Origin: Methylobacter sp.
Lineage (GTDB): Bacteria > Pseudomonadota > Gammaproteobacteria > Methylococcales > Methylomonadaceae
DNA length: 60,980 nucleotides
NCBI GenBank assembly: GCA_030699385.1
Contig: JAUYMY010000034.1
Span: forward strand, 1-60,980
Direction: 5' to 3'
Below, in pieces: positions 46,403 to 56,493 of this stretch. The notes beneath the pieces are model-generated. The model had not been told where the DNA came from and ran no database searches. It saw only the letters and a program-made list of their open reading frames with translations. Positions within the stretch are counted from its first letter, which is position 1. Each line of letters starts with the position of its first letter. Both the position numbers and the translations under genes were made by a program.

Positions 46403-47283
46403 ATGCAACTGTTTTGATCGACCAATTTCTCGATGCAGTGTGGGCGGAACAAGGCCTGAGCGAAAACACACTGTCGGCCTACGGCAGCGATTTAAGGATT
46501 TTCGCCAAATGGCTGGAAGAAAAACCGATGCTGGACGTTGATGGCGCCGATGTTTCAAGCTTCCTGGCCAGCCGCTATGAAAACGGCATAGGCAGCCGGT
46601 CTTCCGCTCGCATCCTGAGCACATTACGGCGTTTTTACCGCTATTACATCCGCGAAAACAGCATAAAAATCGATCCAACCGCCCTGATAGAAGCGCCGCA
46701 TATCGGCCGTCCGTTGCCCTCATCATTATCAGAACACGATGTCGAGTTATTGCTGAATGCGCCCGAAGTGACAAATACACTGGGATTCAGGGACAGAACC
46801 ATGCTGGAAATGCTCTACGCAACCGGGCTTAGAGTGTCGGAACTGGTCAACTTAAAATTTGAACAAATCAGCTTTAGGCAGGGCGTGGTCAGGATTACCG
46901 GCAAAGGCAACAAAGAGCGCCTGGTACCGGTTGGTGAAGAAGCCATGGCCTGGCTGGGCAACTACATGATACAAGCCAGAAAAAGCATTCTCGGCGAGCG
47001 CCAGTGCGATTATCTGTTTGTCACCCATCGCGGCGACAGCATGACCCGGCAAGCTTTTTGGCATATCATCAAACGCCATGCCAAAAAAGCAGGTATCGAC
47101 AAAGAACTGTCACCACACACCTTAAGGCACGCTTTCGCCACCCATTTGTTAAATCATGGCGCCGATTTACGTGTCGTGCAATTATTGCTCGGGCATTCGG
47201 ACTTATCGACCACACAAATCTACACCCACATTGCCCGCGAAAGACTTAAAGATTTACACTCAAAATTTCATCCAAGAGGATAG
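46399..47283 (+). CDS. xerD: Site-specific tyrosine recombinase XerD
   Basis: A 294-residue recombinase that with XerC resolves chromosome dimers at dif. The catalytic set is complete: Arg145 (ATGLRVSEL), Lys169 (TGKGNKERL), His240 and Arg243 (HTLRHAFATHL), His266 (LGHSDLSTTQ) and Tyr275 (IYTHI). The N-terminal SAM-like domain spans 1-100. It starts inside the ogt stop codon. No dif site or phage attachment site is recognised nearby. Confidence 0.94.
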   Translation: MNATVLIDQFLDAVWAEQGLSENTLSAYGSDLRIFAKWLEEKPMLDVDGADVSSFLASRYENGIGSRSSARILSTLRRFYRYYIRENSIKIDPTALIEAPHIGRPLPSSLSEHDVELLLNAPEVTNTLGFRDRTMLEMLYATGLRVSELVNLKFEQISFRQGVVRITGKGNKERLVPVGEEAMAWLGNYMIQARKSILGERQCDYLFVTHRGDSMTRQAFWHIIKRHAKKAGIDKELSPHTLRHAFATHLLNHGADLRVVQLLLGHSDLSTTQIYTHIARERLKDLHSKFHPRG

Positions 47284-47288
47284 CCGAG

Positions 47289-48080
47289 ATGACTCAAAAC
47301 ATTCACCCGACCGCATTCATAGCGCCTGATGTATCGCTGGGCGACAACGTGACAATAGGCCCTTTTGCCGTGATAGAAAGCGGCGCCGAAATGGGTGCTG
47401 ATTGCCAGATAGGCGCTCATGCCGTGGTACATGGCCATGTCAAAATGGGCAGCGGCAATATTTTGCATCCCCATGCGGTATTGGGCGGCTTACCGCAAGA
47501 CACCAGCTTTAATGCCGAAACGGTTTCCTGGCTGGTCTGCGGCGACAACAACGTGTTTAGAGAAGGCTTTACCGCACACCGGGCGTCCAAAGAAAACGCC
47601 GAAACGCGCATCGGCTCCGGCTGCTTCTTCATGAACAACAGCCATGTCGCGCATGATTGCAGCATCGGTAACAACACAATCTTTGCCAACAATGTCGCCA
47701 TTGGCGGCCATGTTGAAGTCGGCAATAACGTATTCATTGGCGGCGCCGTGGTCGCACACCAGTTTTGCCGTATCGGTTCTTATGCCATCGTGCAAGGCAC
47801 CACCGGCCTTAATATGGACGTCATCCCTTTCATGCTGATAGGCGGCCGCCCTGCCCGTCATTACAAATTGAACACCGTAGGACTCAGGCGCGCAGGCATT
47901 ACCGGGGAACGCTACAAAGTGCTGTCAGCGGCATTCAGGCTGTTAAAAAACAAACAAAGTCTGGACGATTTGGAAGAAACGGAAGAATTAAGGCATCTGA
48001 AAGACTGGCTAGCCGTTAAGTCCAAACGCGGCTTGCACGGGTTTATTGATGTGTCCATGACTAAAAATATGGGTATATGA
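47289..48080 (+). CDS. lpxA: LpxA-type UDP-GlcNAc acyltransferase, divergent copy
   Basis: A 263-residue left-handed beta-helix acyltransferase. Hexapeptide repeats fill residues 1-190. The catalytic base region SHVAHDC (His119 and His122), GHVEV (His141) and AHQFC (His157) match E. coli LpxA His122, 125, 144 and 160, and the LNTVGLRRAG segment is kept. The loop GGDPQDLKY reads GGLPQDTSF, so the E. coli Lys76 position is Ser73, and the next loop is FREGFTAHRASKENAE instead of IRESVTIHRG. It lies away from lpxD/fabZ/lpxB, after xerD (5 bases). It may be the only LpxA or a second enzyme with altered acceptor. Confidence 0.8.
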   Translation: MTQNIHPTAFIAPDVSLGDNVTIGPFAVIESGAEMGADCQIGAHAVVHGHVKMGSGNILHPHAVLGGLPQDTSFNAETVSWLVCGDNNVFREGFTAHRASKENAETRIGSGCFFMNNSHVAHDCSIGNNTIFANNVAIGGHVEVGNNVFIGGAVVAHQFCRIGSYAIVQGTTGLNMDVIPFMLIGGRPARHYKLNTVGLRRAGITGERYKVLSAAFRLLKNKQSLDDLEETEELRHLKDWLAVKSKRGLHGFIDVSMTKNMGI

Positions 48081-48303
48081 TTCTTACCCCATTACAATCG
48101 CCGTGCCAGCCTATAGCCTTTACATGACACGGCTTTAAGCAAGCTGGCTCGGCAGTTTGATTATGCCGCAAATCGACACAGACGCTGAAGATCTTATTAA
48201 TCGTGATAAGGGGCGTGGCGGGTAAACTGGGTTAGCAATATTCCCTTGGGGGAAGCCTCGCTCTGAGCACACCAAGAGTGCATCATTCTAAATTTCAGGC
48301 GAA

Positions 48304-48327
48304 AAAAAAGAGCCGTTAAGCTCTTGA
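48304..48327 (-). terminator. Terminator of the tRNA-Leu gene
   Basis: On the minus strand aagagc, 6-base loop, gctctt is followed by a run of T. It lies 7 bases past the tRNA 3' end. Confidence 0.75.
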
Positions 48328-48333
48328 TTTTCA

Positions 48334-48420
48334 TGGTGCCTCGGGCCGGAGTCGAACCGGCACGTCCTTACGAACGAGGGATTTTAAGTCCCTTGCGTCT
48401 ACCAATTTCGCCACCGAGGC
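48334..48420 (-). tRNA. tRNA-Leu, anticodon UAA
   Basis: An 87-base class II tRNA on the minus strand. Acceptor stem GCCTCGG pairs with CCGAGGC, then discriminator A and an encoded CCA (48334-48336). D-loop GGCGAAATTGGTAGAC, anticodon loop CTTAAAA with TAA, a long variable arm (CGTTCGTAAGGACG), and T-loop GGTTCGACTCC. All parts are consistent with a functional tRNA reading UUA and UUG. Confidence 0.96.
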
Positions 48421-48543
48421 ATAAATGAATTTGGCAAGCTGGCGATTATATAGCATTACAAAAAAATAAACTAGGCTCAAACTAAAAAATCATAAAAAAA
48501 AAACAATCCAATGAGTCACGCTGTCATTTTTATAATGGGTCAA

Positions 48544-51500
48544 TTATCTAAACTTCAAGAAAAAATGATAGCGATTTTTTCCTGATTGCTTGGCGATATA
48601 CATGGCTTGGTCGGCATAATCCAGCAGCACATTCGAGTCACCACTATCATCTGGACACAGACTGACACCAATACTGGCCGAGAGAAAACAGGCTTGATCC
48701 TGAATGTAAATTGACAGGGCAACGATTTCACGCAAGCGCTCAACCGTGGCTATACATTCATCCCGATGAGTCAAATTCGGCAGCAACACCACAAATTCAT
48801 CGCCACCGATACGAGCAACGGTATCTCCCTCACGAAGAACGCTGCTAATGCGCCGGGCAATTTCAATCAATACCTGATCACCCGCTTGATGCCCTAAGGT
48901 ATCGTTAACCGGCTTAAAGCCGTCGAGATCCAGATAGCAAACACCCAGCATTTTTTGCTCACGCTTGGCTTGAGCAATAGCCAACTTCATACGATCAACC
49001 AACAGTATCCGATTGGGAATACCGGTCAGCGCGTCATAGTGAGCAATGCGCTGCAAAGATTCTTTACCTTGTTTGATCAACAACTGATTACGCACCCGCC
49101 GCAAGACAATCTCTGGATTGATGGGTTTGCTGATGTAATCAGCCGCGCCTAACTGCAGACCGTAAGATTCAGATTCTTGATCGAAGGCGGCAGTAACAAA
49201 AATCACCGGAATATCGCGGGTCAATGTATTTTCCTGTAATTGCCGACAGACTTCGTAGCCATCTATCTCTGGCATTCTGACATCCAGCAAAATCAGCTCG
49301 GGATATGGAAAACACTGGGCAATAGCCAAAGCCCGCAAGCCATTGCCGGCTACTTTAACTTGGTAATCTTGCGCCAACAGCAAAGCCAGAATTTCCAGAT
49401 TAACCCGGGCATCATCGACGATTAAAACAATCGGACGCGTATCTTGAGCCGATGTGACACACGCGTGATCGGGCAAATTCATCAACGTATTCAGCGTGGC
49501 GTTGGCATTAGGGTAATCCGTATCAAGGATGTATCGAACCAGCGTATTGTAGTCTGCCAGCTGCTGATACGGGAACAGCGCCTTCATCTGAGTGAGCTGA
49601 TCGTCGCTGATAAAACCGTCGTTAGCTAACAACGCACTCAGTTCAGCAATAAAGGACTGATGAGGGGACATATCCAAAGACAAGGGGGTTACGGGCAACG
49701 GTGCATCGGCCTCGCCGCTCGACAAATCGGGAACCGGAACCGAAGCGGCAACGGGCTTGGCCCAACGCGCCAAAGTCGCAAAAAACGGCTCCCAGTCAAT
49801 CGGCTTGGCGATATGATCACTCATACCGCTGGCAAGACAACGCACTTGATCCTCAGGCATGACGCTGCCGGTCATGGCGATAATCGGCAGATCGGCAAAT
49901 CGCGGATCATTACGGATAATACGCGTGGCTTTATAACCATCCATCACCGGCATCTGACAGTCCATCAGCACCATTGAATAATCGTTGCTGTCAATCATGG
50001 CAATGGCTTCAGCCCCGTTAACAGCAAGATCGACGCGAATACCTTTATGCGCGAGTATGTCCGGCATCATGTCGCGAATGGCCGAATCATCCTCGACAAA
50101 CAACAAATATAGATTGCTCAACTCGGGATAGTAATCTGGCTTGGCCGTTGGCGGCGACAACTCGGACTCGCTCACCGGTTGTACGCCCAGAGTCACGGAA
50201 AAATAAAAGCGACTGCCACGCCCCACTTCACTGTCGATTCCGATAGTACCGCCCATCGCTTCGACCAGTTGCTTGCTGATACTCAAGCCGAGTCCGGTAC
50301 CGCCGTATTTGCGAGTGGTTGAATCATCGGCTTGCGTGAATGCATCAAACAAGTGGCTTTGTTGTTGCTCACTCAAACCGATGCCGGTATCGATAACACT
50401 AAAACACAAACGCGCTTGATCCGCATCAGCTGTCAGCAACTCGACACGCACAATCACCGTGCCTGTGGCGGTAAATTTGACCGCATTGGTCAACAGGTTG
50501 AGTAATATTTGCCCTAGCCGTAGCGGATCGCCAATTAACATACTGGGTATATCGGGATCAACGTCAAAACTCAACACCAAAGGCTTGCCGATTAGCTGCT
50601 GCGTCGTCACCTCCGCCAAATACTGCATGACGCTGTCAAGACTGAATTCGATCTGTTCCAAGGTGAGCTTGCCGGCTTCAAGTTTGGAAAAGTCTAAAAT
50701 GCTGTTGAGTATGCCCAATAACCATTTGGACGAAGTATTAATCTTATTTTGATAATTGCGCTGTAGCGGGGTTAACTCGGTTTGCAAGGTCAAATAAGTC
50801 ATGCCGATAATGGCATTCATCGGTGTGCGGATTTCGTGGCTCATGTTAGACAAAAATGCGCTTTTGATTTGTACCGCCGCCTGTGCCTTAGCAGTCATGT
50901 CCTGCAGCTCTTCGGTGCGCTTGGCAACTTGCTGTTCAAGCTCGGCTTGAATCCACTTGAGCTGGCGCACACGCCATAAATAAACAGCCAGTAACAGGCT
51001 TAAAAACGAGCCTATCAGCAGAGCCCGAAACCACAGGGTTTGCCAAAATGACGGCGTAATGGTGATCGGCAAACTGATGCCGGTTTCATTCCAGATGCCA
51101 TTGCTATTACTAGCCTTAACCCGAAACACATAGTGCCCGGGATTCAGGTTGGTATAGGTCGCCATGCGGTTGCTGCTGTCAGTCTCTATCCAGTCGCGAT
51201 CAAAGCCTTCCAGCTGGTAAGCATAGCGATTGCGCTTGGGATCGGAAAAATGCAACGCGGAAAATTTTAGTGAAAACACCCCCAGCCGCCACGGCAAGAT
51301 TAAGCTCTTAGGCTCGGTCACACTGCCTGCCAGCTCAACGCCATCGATGTCCATGCCATCAGCAAGCGAACGATTGAGGATGCTGATGTCTGTAATTGCT
51401 ACAACGGGCGGCATCAGATTTTGTCGAACCTGCTCAGGATGCACCACGGTTAGGCCTTGGCGGGAGCCGAAATACAGTGAACCGTCACTCTCAGTATAGG

Positions 51501-53418
51501 TTACGCCATCTAAATATCTTGGCGTAGCCTCCCCGACAAAAACACCGTAATCAGAAAACTGCTCCGCTATCGGATCAAAACGCGCGATACCATTATCCAT
51601 GCTTAACCACAATTTTCCCGTGGCATCGAAACTGATAGCATTGATATTGCTGGTAGCCAAGCCATTGCGGCTGTCGTAATTACGAAATTTCAGCTTGCCG
51701 TCCGCATCCGCCACCGCCCGACTAAGGCCGTTGAAGGTGGCAACCCAAACATTGCCCGCACTGTCTTCCCGCATATCGGCGACAAAATCATTGGCCAAAC
51801 TGGCCGCATCATTGGCATCAAAATGGTAATGCTGAACCTTGCCTGTGGACGGCTCCAGCACATCCACACCCCCGCCCGCAACTCGACCGCCACTCAACCA
51901 AACCTTGCCGACTCTATCAACCAGCAGCGTATTGACCGCATTGCCGGCAAGACTGTTCGGATCCAGCGCATCATGATGGAACTTTCGCAGAATACCCAAT
52001 TTTGGATCATATTCAACCAAACCATTGCCGGTGCCCAGCCATAACGTACCGTGACCACTAGGGGTAATCCTGTTGACAAAATTAGCCGCGGCATCGCCTA
52101 GCGATATTTTTTCAATGCGCTGCGTCTTCGGCTCGAAACGAAGTAAGCCGCTTTGAGAACCTAACCATAACGGCCCCTCCGGCTGCTGGTACAAGCTGTA
52201 AATCACACCGCTAAACAACTGCCGGCTGCTTAGTGTTTTAATAACTTGCCGACTTTTCAGGTCGATTAATAGCGTATTCAAATGACCACTTAACCACAGT
52301 TGCCCTGACCCCGCCGAGGCTATCGCCCTTACGCTATTATCTACAGTGGCATCGACACCGCTCAATATACTCGGCATTAGCTGCTCAAATCCGACCACAG
52401 ACAAATCGGTGTAGCTAACTCCATTTGTTGTGCCAACCAAAAATCCGCCGGTGCGATCGAGCAGAAATGAGAAAACTTGGTCACCTACAAGGCTATTAGG
52501 ATCTTCGCTTTGATGCCGGTAGAGATCGAATTGTTGCCGACCCTCATCCCAACGCAGCAAACCGATGTAGGTTCCTGCCCAGACCGTTCCCGCGCTGTCT
52601 TCAATAAAACGGTTAACCCTATAAATGGGAGAGCTGACGGGTGTCGACAGCGGCATTTTCTGCGCCTGATGCTGCCCCGCTTGCCAAAGAAAAACGCCGC
52701 CTTCAGTGCCTAGCCATAGTCGCTGCTTACTGTCTACGTACATCGACTTGATGTTGTTTTCTACAGTGACACTGCCTTTAGGTATCAGTTGCTGATGTTG
52801 AAATTGGGAGCTGCCTGCCGGTAGATAATCCAGCCCTGACGGCCATGCAGCAAGCCACAATCCACCTTGCTGATCCCGTGCCAACGCTTGCACATTGTTA
52901 TTGGTCAAGCTATCTGGCCGAGCCGGATCATGCTGATAACTACGAAATTGCCCAGTATCCGGCTCGAAATGTTGTAATCCTGCCCTTGTCGCCAACCAGA
53001 GCCCGCTGTTACCATCTGAACACATAGCTTGAATGATACCGTTTGCCGGTGAAGTGCCTTGCTCGGCCGCTGGCAGATAAGTTTTAAAGCTACTACTGTT
53101 GCGATTAAACAGCGCCAGTCCACCGCGAGTCGCCACCCACAATCGCTGTTGCGCGTCCTCAAACAATCCAACCACGTTATTGTTAGGCAAACTGCCGGGG
53201 GTATTGGGTAACGCCTGAAAATGTGTGGACTGGTAACCGTCGTAACGGTACAGGCCTGAATTAGAACCTCCCCAGATAAAGCCTTGATGATCCTGTAACA
53301 AGTTTGAAGCCGTATTAGTAAAAGCGATACCCTTTACCGTCACAAATTGCAGCGGGGGCGCTGCATACGCTATCGGCAACCCTATCAGCAAAAGCATCAA
53401 AAGCCAGTATCTGGTCAT
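48544..53418 (-). CDS. Hybrid sensor kinase with beta-propeller sensor, two receivers and GGDEF
   Basis: A 1624-residue one-protein signalling chain. After a signal peptide (MTRYWLLMLLLIGLPIAYAA) come many two-component regulator propeller repeats (about 20-690, recurrent LWLGT-GL and FDAN or HHDALDPNSL units), a Y_Y_Y domain (about 690-790), one transmembrane segment (about 797-817), HisKA with His in FLSNMSHEIRTPMN (about 860), an ATPase domain, receiver 1 with Asp in LMDCQMPVMDGY (about 1154), receiver 2 with Asp in LLDVRMPEIDGYE (about 1377), and GGDEF with RIGGDEFVVL (about 1538). An RxxD inhibitory site (REGD) lies five residues before GGDEF. Periplasmic ligand is unknown. A TonB receptor gene lies upstream on the same strand (215 bases). 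Confidence 0.88.
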   Translation of the reverse strand: MTRYWLLMLLLIGLPIAYAAPPLQFVTVKGIAFTNTASNLLQDHQGFIWGGSNSGLYRYDGYQSTHFQALPNTPGSLPNNNVVGLFEDAQQRLWVATRGGLALFNRNSSSFKTYLPAAEQGTSPANGIIQAMCSDGNSGLWLATRAGLQHFEPDTGQFRSYQHDPARPDSLTNNNVQALARDQQGGLWLAAWPSGLDYLPAGSSQFQHQQLIPKGSVTVENNIKSMYVDSKQRLWLGTEGGVFLWQAGQHQAQKMPLSTPVSSPIYRVNRFIEDSAGTVWAGTYIGLLRWDEGRQQFDLYRHQSEDPNSLVGDQVFSFLLDRTGGFLVGTTNGVSYTDLSVVGFEQLMPSILSGVDATVDNSVRAIASAGSGQLWLSGHLNTLLIDLKSRQVIKTLSSRQLFSGVIYSLYQQPEGPLWLGSQSGLLRFEPKTQRIEKISLGDAAANFVNRITPSGHGTLWLGTGNGLVEYDPKLGILRKFHHDALDPNSLAGNAVNTLLVDRVGKVWLSGGRVAGGGVDVLEPSTGKVQHYHFDANDAASLANDFVADMREDSAGNVWVATFNGLSRAVADADGKLKFRNYDSRNGLATSNINAISFDATGKLWLSMDNGIARFDPIAEQFSDYGVFVGEATPRYLDGVTYTESDGSLYFGSRQGLTVVHPEQVRQNLMPPVVAITDISILNRSLADGMDIDGVELAGSVTEPKSLILPWRLGVFSLKFSALHFSDPKRNRYAYQLEGFDRDWIETDSSNRMATYTNLNPGHYVFRVKASNSNGIWNETGISLPITITPSFWQTLWFRALLIGSFLSLLLAVYLWRVRQLKWIQAELEQQVAKRTEELQDMTAKAQAAVQIKSAFLSNMSHEIRTPMNAIIGMTYLTLQTELTPLQRNYQNKINTSSKWLLGILNSILDFSKLEAGKLTLEQIEFSLDSVMQYLAEVTTQQLIGKPLVLSFDVDPDIPSMLIGDPLRLGQILLNLLTNAVKFTATGTVIVRVELLTADADQARLCFSVIDTGIGLSEQQQSHLFDAFTQADDSTTRKYGGTGLGLSISKQLVEAMGGTIGIDSEVGRGSRFYFSVTLGVQPVSESELSPPTAKPDYYPELSNLYLLFVEDDSAIRDMMPDILAHKGIRVDLAVNGAEAIAMIDSNDYSMVLMDCQMPVMDGYKATRIIRNDPRFADLPIIAMTGSVMPEDQVRCLASGMSDHIAKPIDWEPFFATLARWAKPVAASVPVPDLSSGEADAPLPVTPLSLDMSPHQSFIAELSALLANDGFISDDQLTQMKALFPYQQLADYNTLVRYILDTDYPNANATLNTLMNLPDHACVTSAQDTRPIVLIVDDARVNLEILALLLAQDYQVKVAGNGLRALAIAQCFPYPELILLDVRMPEIDGYEVCRQLQENTLTRDIPVIFVTAAFDQESESYGLQLGAADYISKPINPEIVLRRVRNQLLIKQGKESLQRIAHYDALTGIPNRILLVDRMKLAIAQAKREQKMLGVCYLDLDGFKPVNDTLGHQAGDQVLIEIARRISSVLREGDTVARIGGDEFVVLLPNLTHRDECIATVERLREIVALSIYIQDQACFLSASIGVSLCPDDSGDSNVLLDYADQAMYIAKQSGKNRYHFFLKFR

Positions 53419-53633
53419 TGCGATATGTTCAAATATAAATAATTTCCGGTTAATGACAGCCGATTTAATGCCTTTTATCCATCACGAAGACAAAAAGCTC
53501 AAAATGTAACGCTTTCCTGTCCCCCATTTTGGTCTTGCCTAGAAATGCTGGAACTGTTTTCTGTGCAGTATATCGGGTTTTTTTATCTTAATCTGTGCCG
53601 TACACCGGACTTTTCTAATCGCTGCCGTCCTAA

Positions 53634-55970
53634 CTAGAAATCAGTCGATAGCATGACGCTAAAACTGCGCGGCGCGCCGACGTAGTAAGCCGGCGCACGG
53701 CCACCCGCACCTAAAGCACGATTGGTAAAACCGCTGCCGCTACCCGCACTCAAGTTGAGATAATCCTGATCCAGCAGATTGTAAACATTAAGACGCACCG
53801 TCGGATCGCGAAACCAGCCAGTCGACGGCAAACGGTAGCCGGCATCAAAACCGACCAGCGTATAACCGTCAATCGACTCATCGTTGACTAGAGTTGCGTA
53901 GCGCTCGCCGGTGTATTTGGCCGATAAATTAGCCGACCAGGCGCCATTACGATATTGCAGCGCTGCACCCGCCATATAATTGGGCACATCGGGAAAAGCT
54001 TTGCCCGCCGTCGCCTCCGTGGTGTCGGCAGCGGTTTGCAGATTCTGTTCGATACGACTGTGGGTATAAGTGAACGAGCCGTACACGCTCCAATTCGGCA
54101 AAAAGCGCCACCCGGATTCCAGCTCGACGCCTTTGGTGGTCGAATCGCCGACATTGTAGTTAGTGTTCGTGGTGGTGGCAGGATCGAAAGCCGAAGCAAT
54201 GCGATTGCGGTAATCGATATAAAACAGCGAGCCGGAAAAAGACAGCGCTTTGCCGCTATAGCGATAACCCAAGTCCCAGTTGGTTGCCACTTCCTCGTCA
54301 ACATTCACCGGCTTTAACGTATAGCCGGTTAATTCGCCCTGATCGTTAAATTTTCCGCCGCTAATTAAGCTATACAACACCGAATCGGGCGGCGCCTTGA
54401 AGTTTTCGGCGCGATTGACAAATACCTGCTGGCTCTCGGTAAGCTGATAACGTGCGCCGACACTCGGCAGCGGTCTGGCATAGGTTTGTTTAAGGTTATA
54501 CTCAGCGGCGCCGCCTTCACTGGCATAATTGGTGAAATCGCGCTGAATTTGGGTGTAACGTAAACCCAGCGACAACGTCAATTTGTCGTTCAGCAAGCCA
54601 ATATCATCCTGTGCAAAAAATGAATGCGAGGTATTCAGCGTCAAAAAATCACGCCCCTGATAAGCTGTGCCATCTTGTCTCAACAGATAAGATGAGCGTC
54701 TATCGAGCCAAGGATCTGCACTATTGCCGGCGGCATCGAAATTAACTGCAGGCTGGGTACGGCGGTGGTGCGCATATTCGAACCAATAACCCGCCATTAA
54801 ACGATGGTTCGCCAGTTGACTGTGCAGCCGTGCAGTCACACCGGGACGCTGGGTTTCTGTAAGCGCGCCGCTGTAAACCATCAGCGTATCCAGCGCATCG
54901 CCATCACCGTTGATGTCCCGAATACCGCCGCCGAATTTATTGGCGGCATCGCTTTCCGCCAGCGTCCTAAGTTCGTTGCCGCCAGTGCCGTAGCCATAGT
55001 TGTAATAAGGATCAATATCCAGATGCAGATTGGGCTGCAGCTGGAAGCGGCCTTTTAACGTCGCCAGATAATTGCGGTAAGGATTAAGATTGAGGTTGTA
55101 ATAAAGGTCGCTCGGAATCTTTTCGACTTGTGCGCTGCCATTGACTCCAGCCAGCTTTTGCGGGGCTTGGCCGCCAAAATCGGCATCGCCACCCAGCGTT
55201 TGAATTTCAGCCTGAGTCAAGGTGCGCAGATTATGATTGAGCATCTCGTTAAACAACAAGCCGCCGGTAATGCTGCTGCCGGGCGCTAGGTTGAACACGC
55301 CTTTAAAATCGAGATGCTCGCGATCGGCGCCGCCGTAACCTTTCCATTTGTCGGCCTCGGCTTTGGACACCGAAATAAACGCTTTAAATCGCTTATCGGC
55401 CAAATAGCCGGTATCGGCGCGCAAAAAGGTCTTGTAAGCATTATAAGCGCCGTAACTTTGCTGCACCCGAAAACGTAACTGATCACTGGGATCGGTCGTA
55501 ATAAAGCCTACCGAACCGCCGGTCGCGCCGACCATAGGCGCATCAATGTCACTCGAACCCTGAGTGACGGAAATTTCCTCCAGATTCTCCATGTCCATTA
55601 ATTCAGACGGGTAAACCGCGTAATTACCGGCATCGTTGATCGGTGCGCCGTCGATGCTGACACCAATCTGATCGCTGTTGAAACCACGCATCCGCAAACC
55701 GCCGCCGAATAATCCGGTGGCATCATAGCTGTAGGTATTAACGCCAGGCAGCAAGTCCATCGCCTGATACGGATTATTCTGGGTGTTTTTCTGCTCAATG
55801 GCAGGGCGGGAAATGACGCTGTGCGAGCGCGGCACATCCTGCGGGCTCATCAGGCCGTTGCCGGGAGGAACAACGCCTTCAATCAACATAGAATCGAAAG
55901 TTACGCTGTCACTCGCCTGTACCGTAACGCCGGCTAAAACGGTCGCAATAAAAACAAGCTGTTTCATCAT
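53634..55970 (-). CDS. TonB-dependent outer membrane receptor
   Basis: A 778-residue outer-membrane receptor. Signal peptide KQLVFIATVLAGVTVQA at the start, then a plug domain with NPYQAMDLLPGVNTYSYDA, LRMRGFNSDQIGVSIDG and VTQGSSDIDAPMVGATGGSV. The rest is a beta-barrel ending with RSFSVMLSTDF, the terminal aromatic (Phe) needed for assembly. I chose ATG 55970 (MMKQLVF); ATG 55991 adds seven residues. Substrate (siderophore, metal chelate, sugar or other) is not readable. It precedes the large sensor kinase on the same strand, so the two may form a sensing and uptake unit. Confidence 0.88.
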   Translation of the reverse strand: MMKQLVFIATVLAGVTVQASDSVTFDSMLIEGVVPPGNGLMSPQDVPRSHSVISRPAIEQKNTQNNPYQAMDLLPGVNTYSYDATGLFGGGLRMRGFNSDQIGVSIDGAPINDAGNYAVYPSELMDMENLEEISVTQGSSDIDAPMVGATGGSVGFITTDPSDQLRFRVQQSYGAYNAYKTFLRADTGYLADKRFKAFISVSKAEADKWKGYGGADREHLDFKGVFNLAPGSSITGGLLFNEMLNHNLRTLTQAEIQTLGGDADFGGQAPQKLAGVNGSAQVEKIPSDLYYNLNLNPYRNYLATLKGRFQLQPNLHLDIDPYYNYGYGTGGNELRTLAESDAANKFGGGIRDINGDGDALDTLMVYSGALTETQRPGVTARLHSQLANHRLMAGYWFEYAHHRRTQPAVNFDAAGNSADPWLDRRSSYLLRQDGTAYQGRDFLTLNTSHSFFAQDDIGLLNDKLTLSLGLRYTQIQRDFTNYASEGGAAEYNLKQTYARPLPSVGARYQLTESQQVFVNRAENFKAPPDSVLYSLISGGKFNDQGELTGYTLKPVNVDEEVATNWDLGYRYSGKALSFSGSLFYIDYRNRIASAFDPATTTNTNYNVGDSTTKGVELESGWRFLPNWSVYGSFTYTHSRIEQNLQTAADTTEATAGKAFPDVPNYMAGAALQYRNGAWSANLSAKYTGERYATLVNDESIDGYTLVGFDAGYRLPSTGWFRDPTVRLNVYNLLDQDYLNLSAGSGSGFTNRALGAGGRAPAYYVGAPRSFSVMLSTDF

Positions 55971-56493
55971 GTCATTAGAATGTGGCAACATAAACTCGGC
56001 TTAATTACAAAAAAGCCGGAATAGTATCTGCCGACTCGTATCCTGTCACGCTATTTAATCCAGCGTCAATCAGAATAAGTGTACTGTGCTGTGCAAAAAC
56101 AGCGCCGCATTTCTTGCAAAAGAACAAAGATAACACTCCTCTATTTATCGACCCCATCCGTAACCTTTGATGCCTTATTTTTCTAGTTGTTAAGAAAACC
56201 ACTTGGGAGCAAACGGCAAATAATATTTGTATCGAATCGATATTTAGTTGACAGCATTCTCAGGCTTCTTTTATAGTATTGATCCGCTACTATACTAAAA
56301 TAAAAAAAATATTTTCTGCACCAGACATCCGCCAAGACGCTTACCTATCAGGCACTCAAGGCTGTTGACTGCTAAAAATACAAAGCGGGGTAGTTAAAGG
56401 CAAGCCTCAGAGGCTGCGAAATCAGTACCAACGTTGATATGCCGCATATCAACAGAGTGGAGTTATTAACATTAAAATAGAAGGTGTAAAAAC
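55971..56493. promoter_or_regulatory. Regulatory region between the TonB receptor and the small membrane protein gene
   Basis: About 500 bases with no gene I support. A plus-strand promoter candidate, TTGACA-17-TTATAG, lies at 56248-56276. It leaves a leader of about 200 bases before ATG 56494, which contains the small stem agcc/ggct and a 9-bp perfect hairpin gttgatatg-ccg-catatcaac at 56433-56453. The leader resembles no riboswitch I can name. Confidence 0.45.

Noticed and set aside
56005..56202. Minus-strand frame upstream of the TonB receptor
   Set aside because: No ribosome site and no family; lies in the regulatory gap.
56340..56493. Leader considered as a c-di-GMP or other known riboswitch
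   Set aside because: I could not match the conserved core of a GEMM motif or another known class, so only the hairpin is reported.
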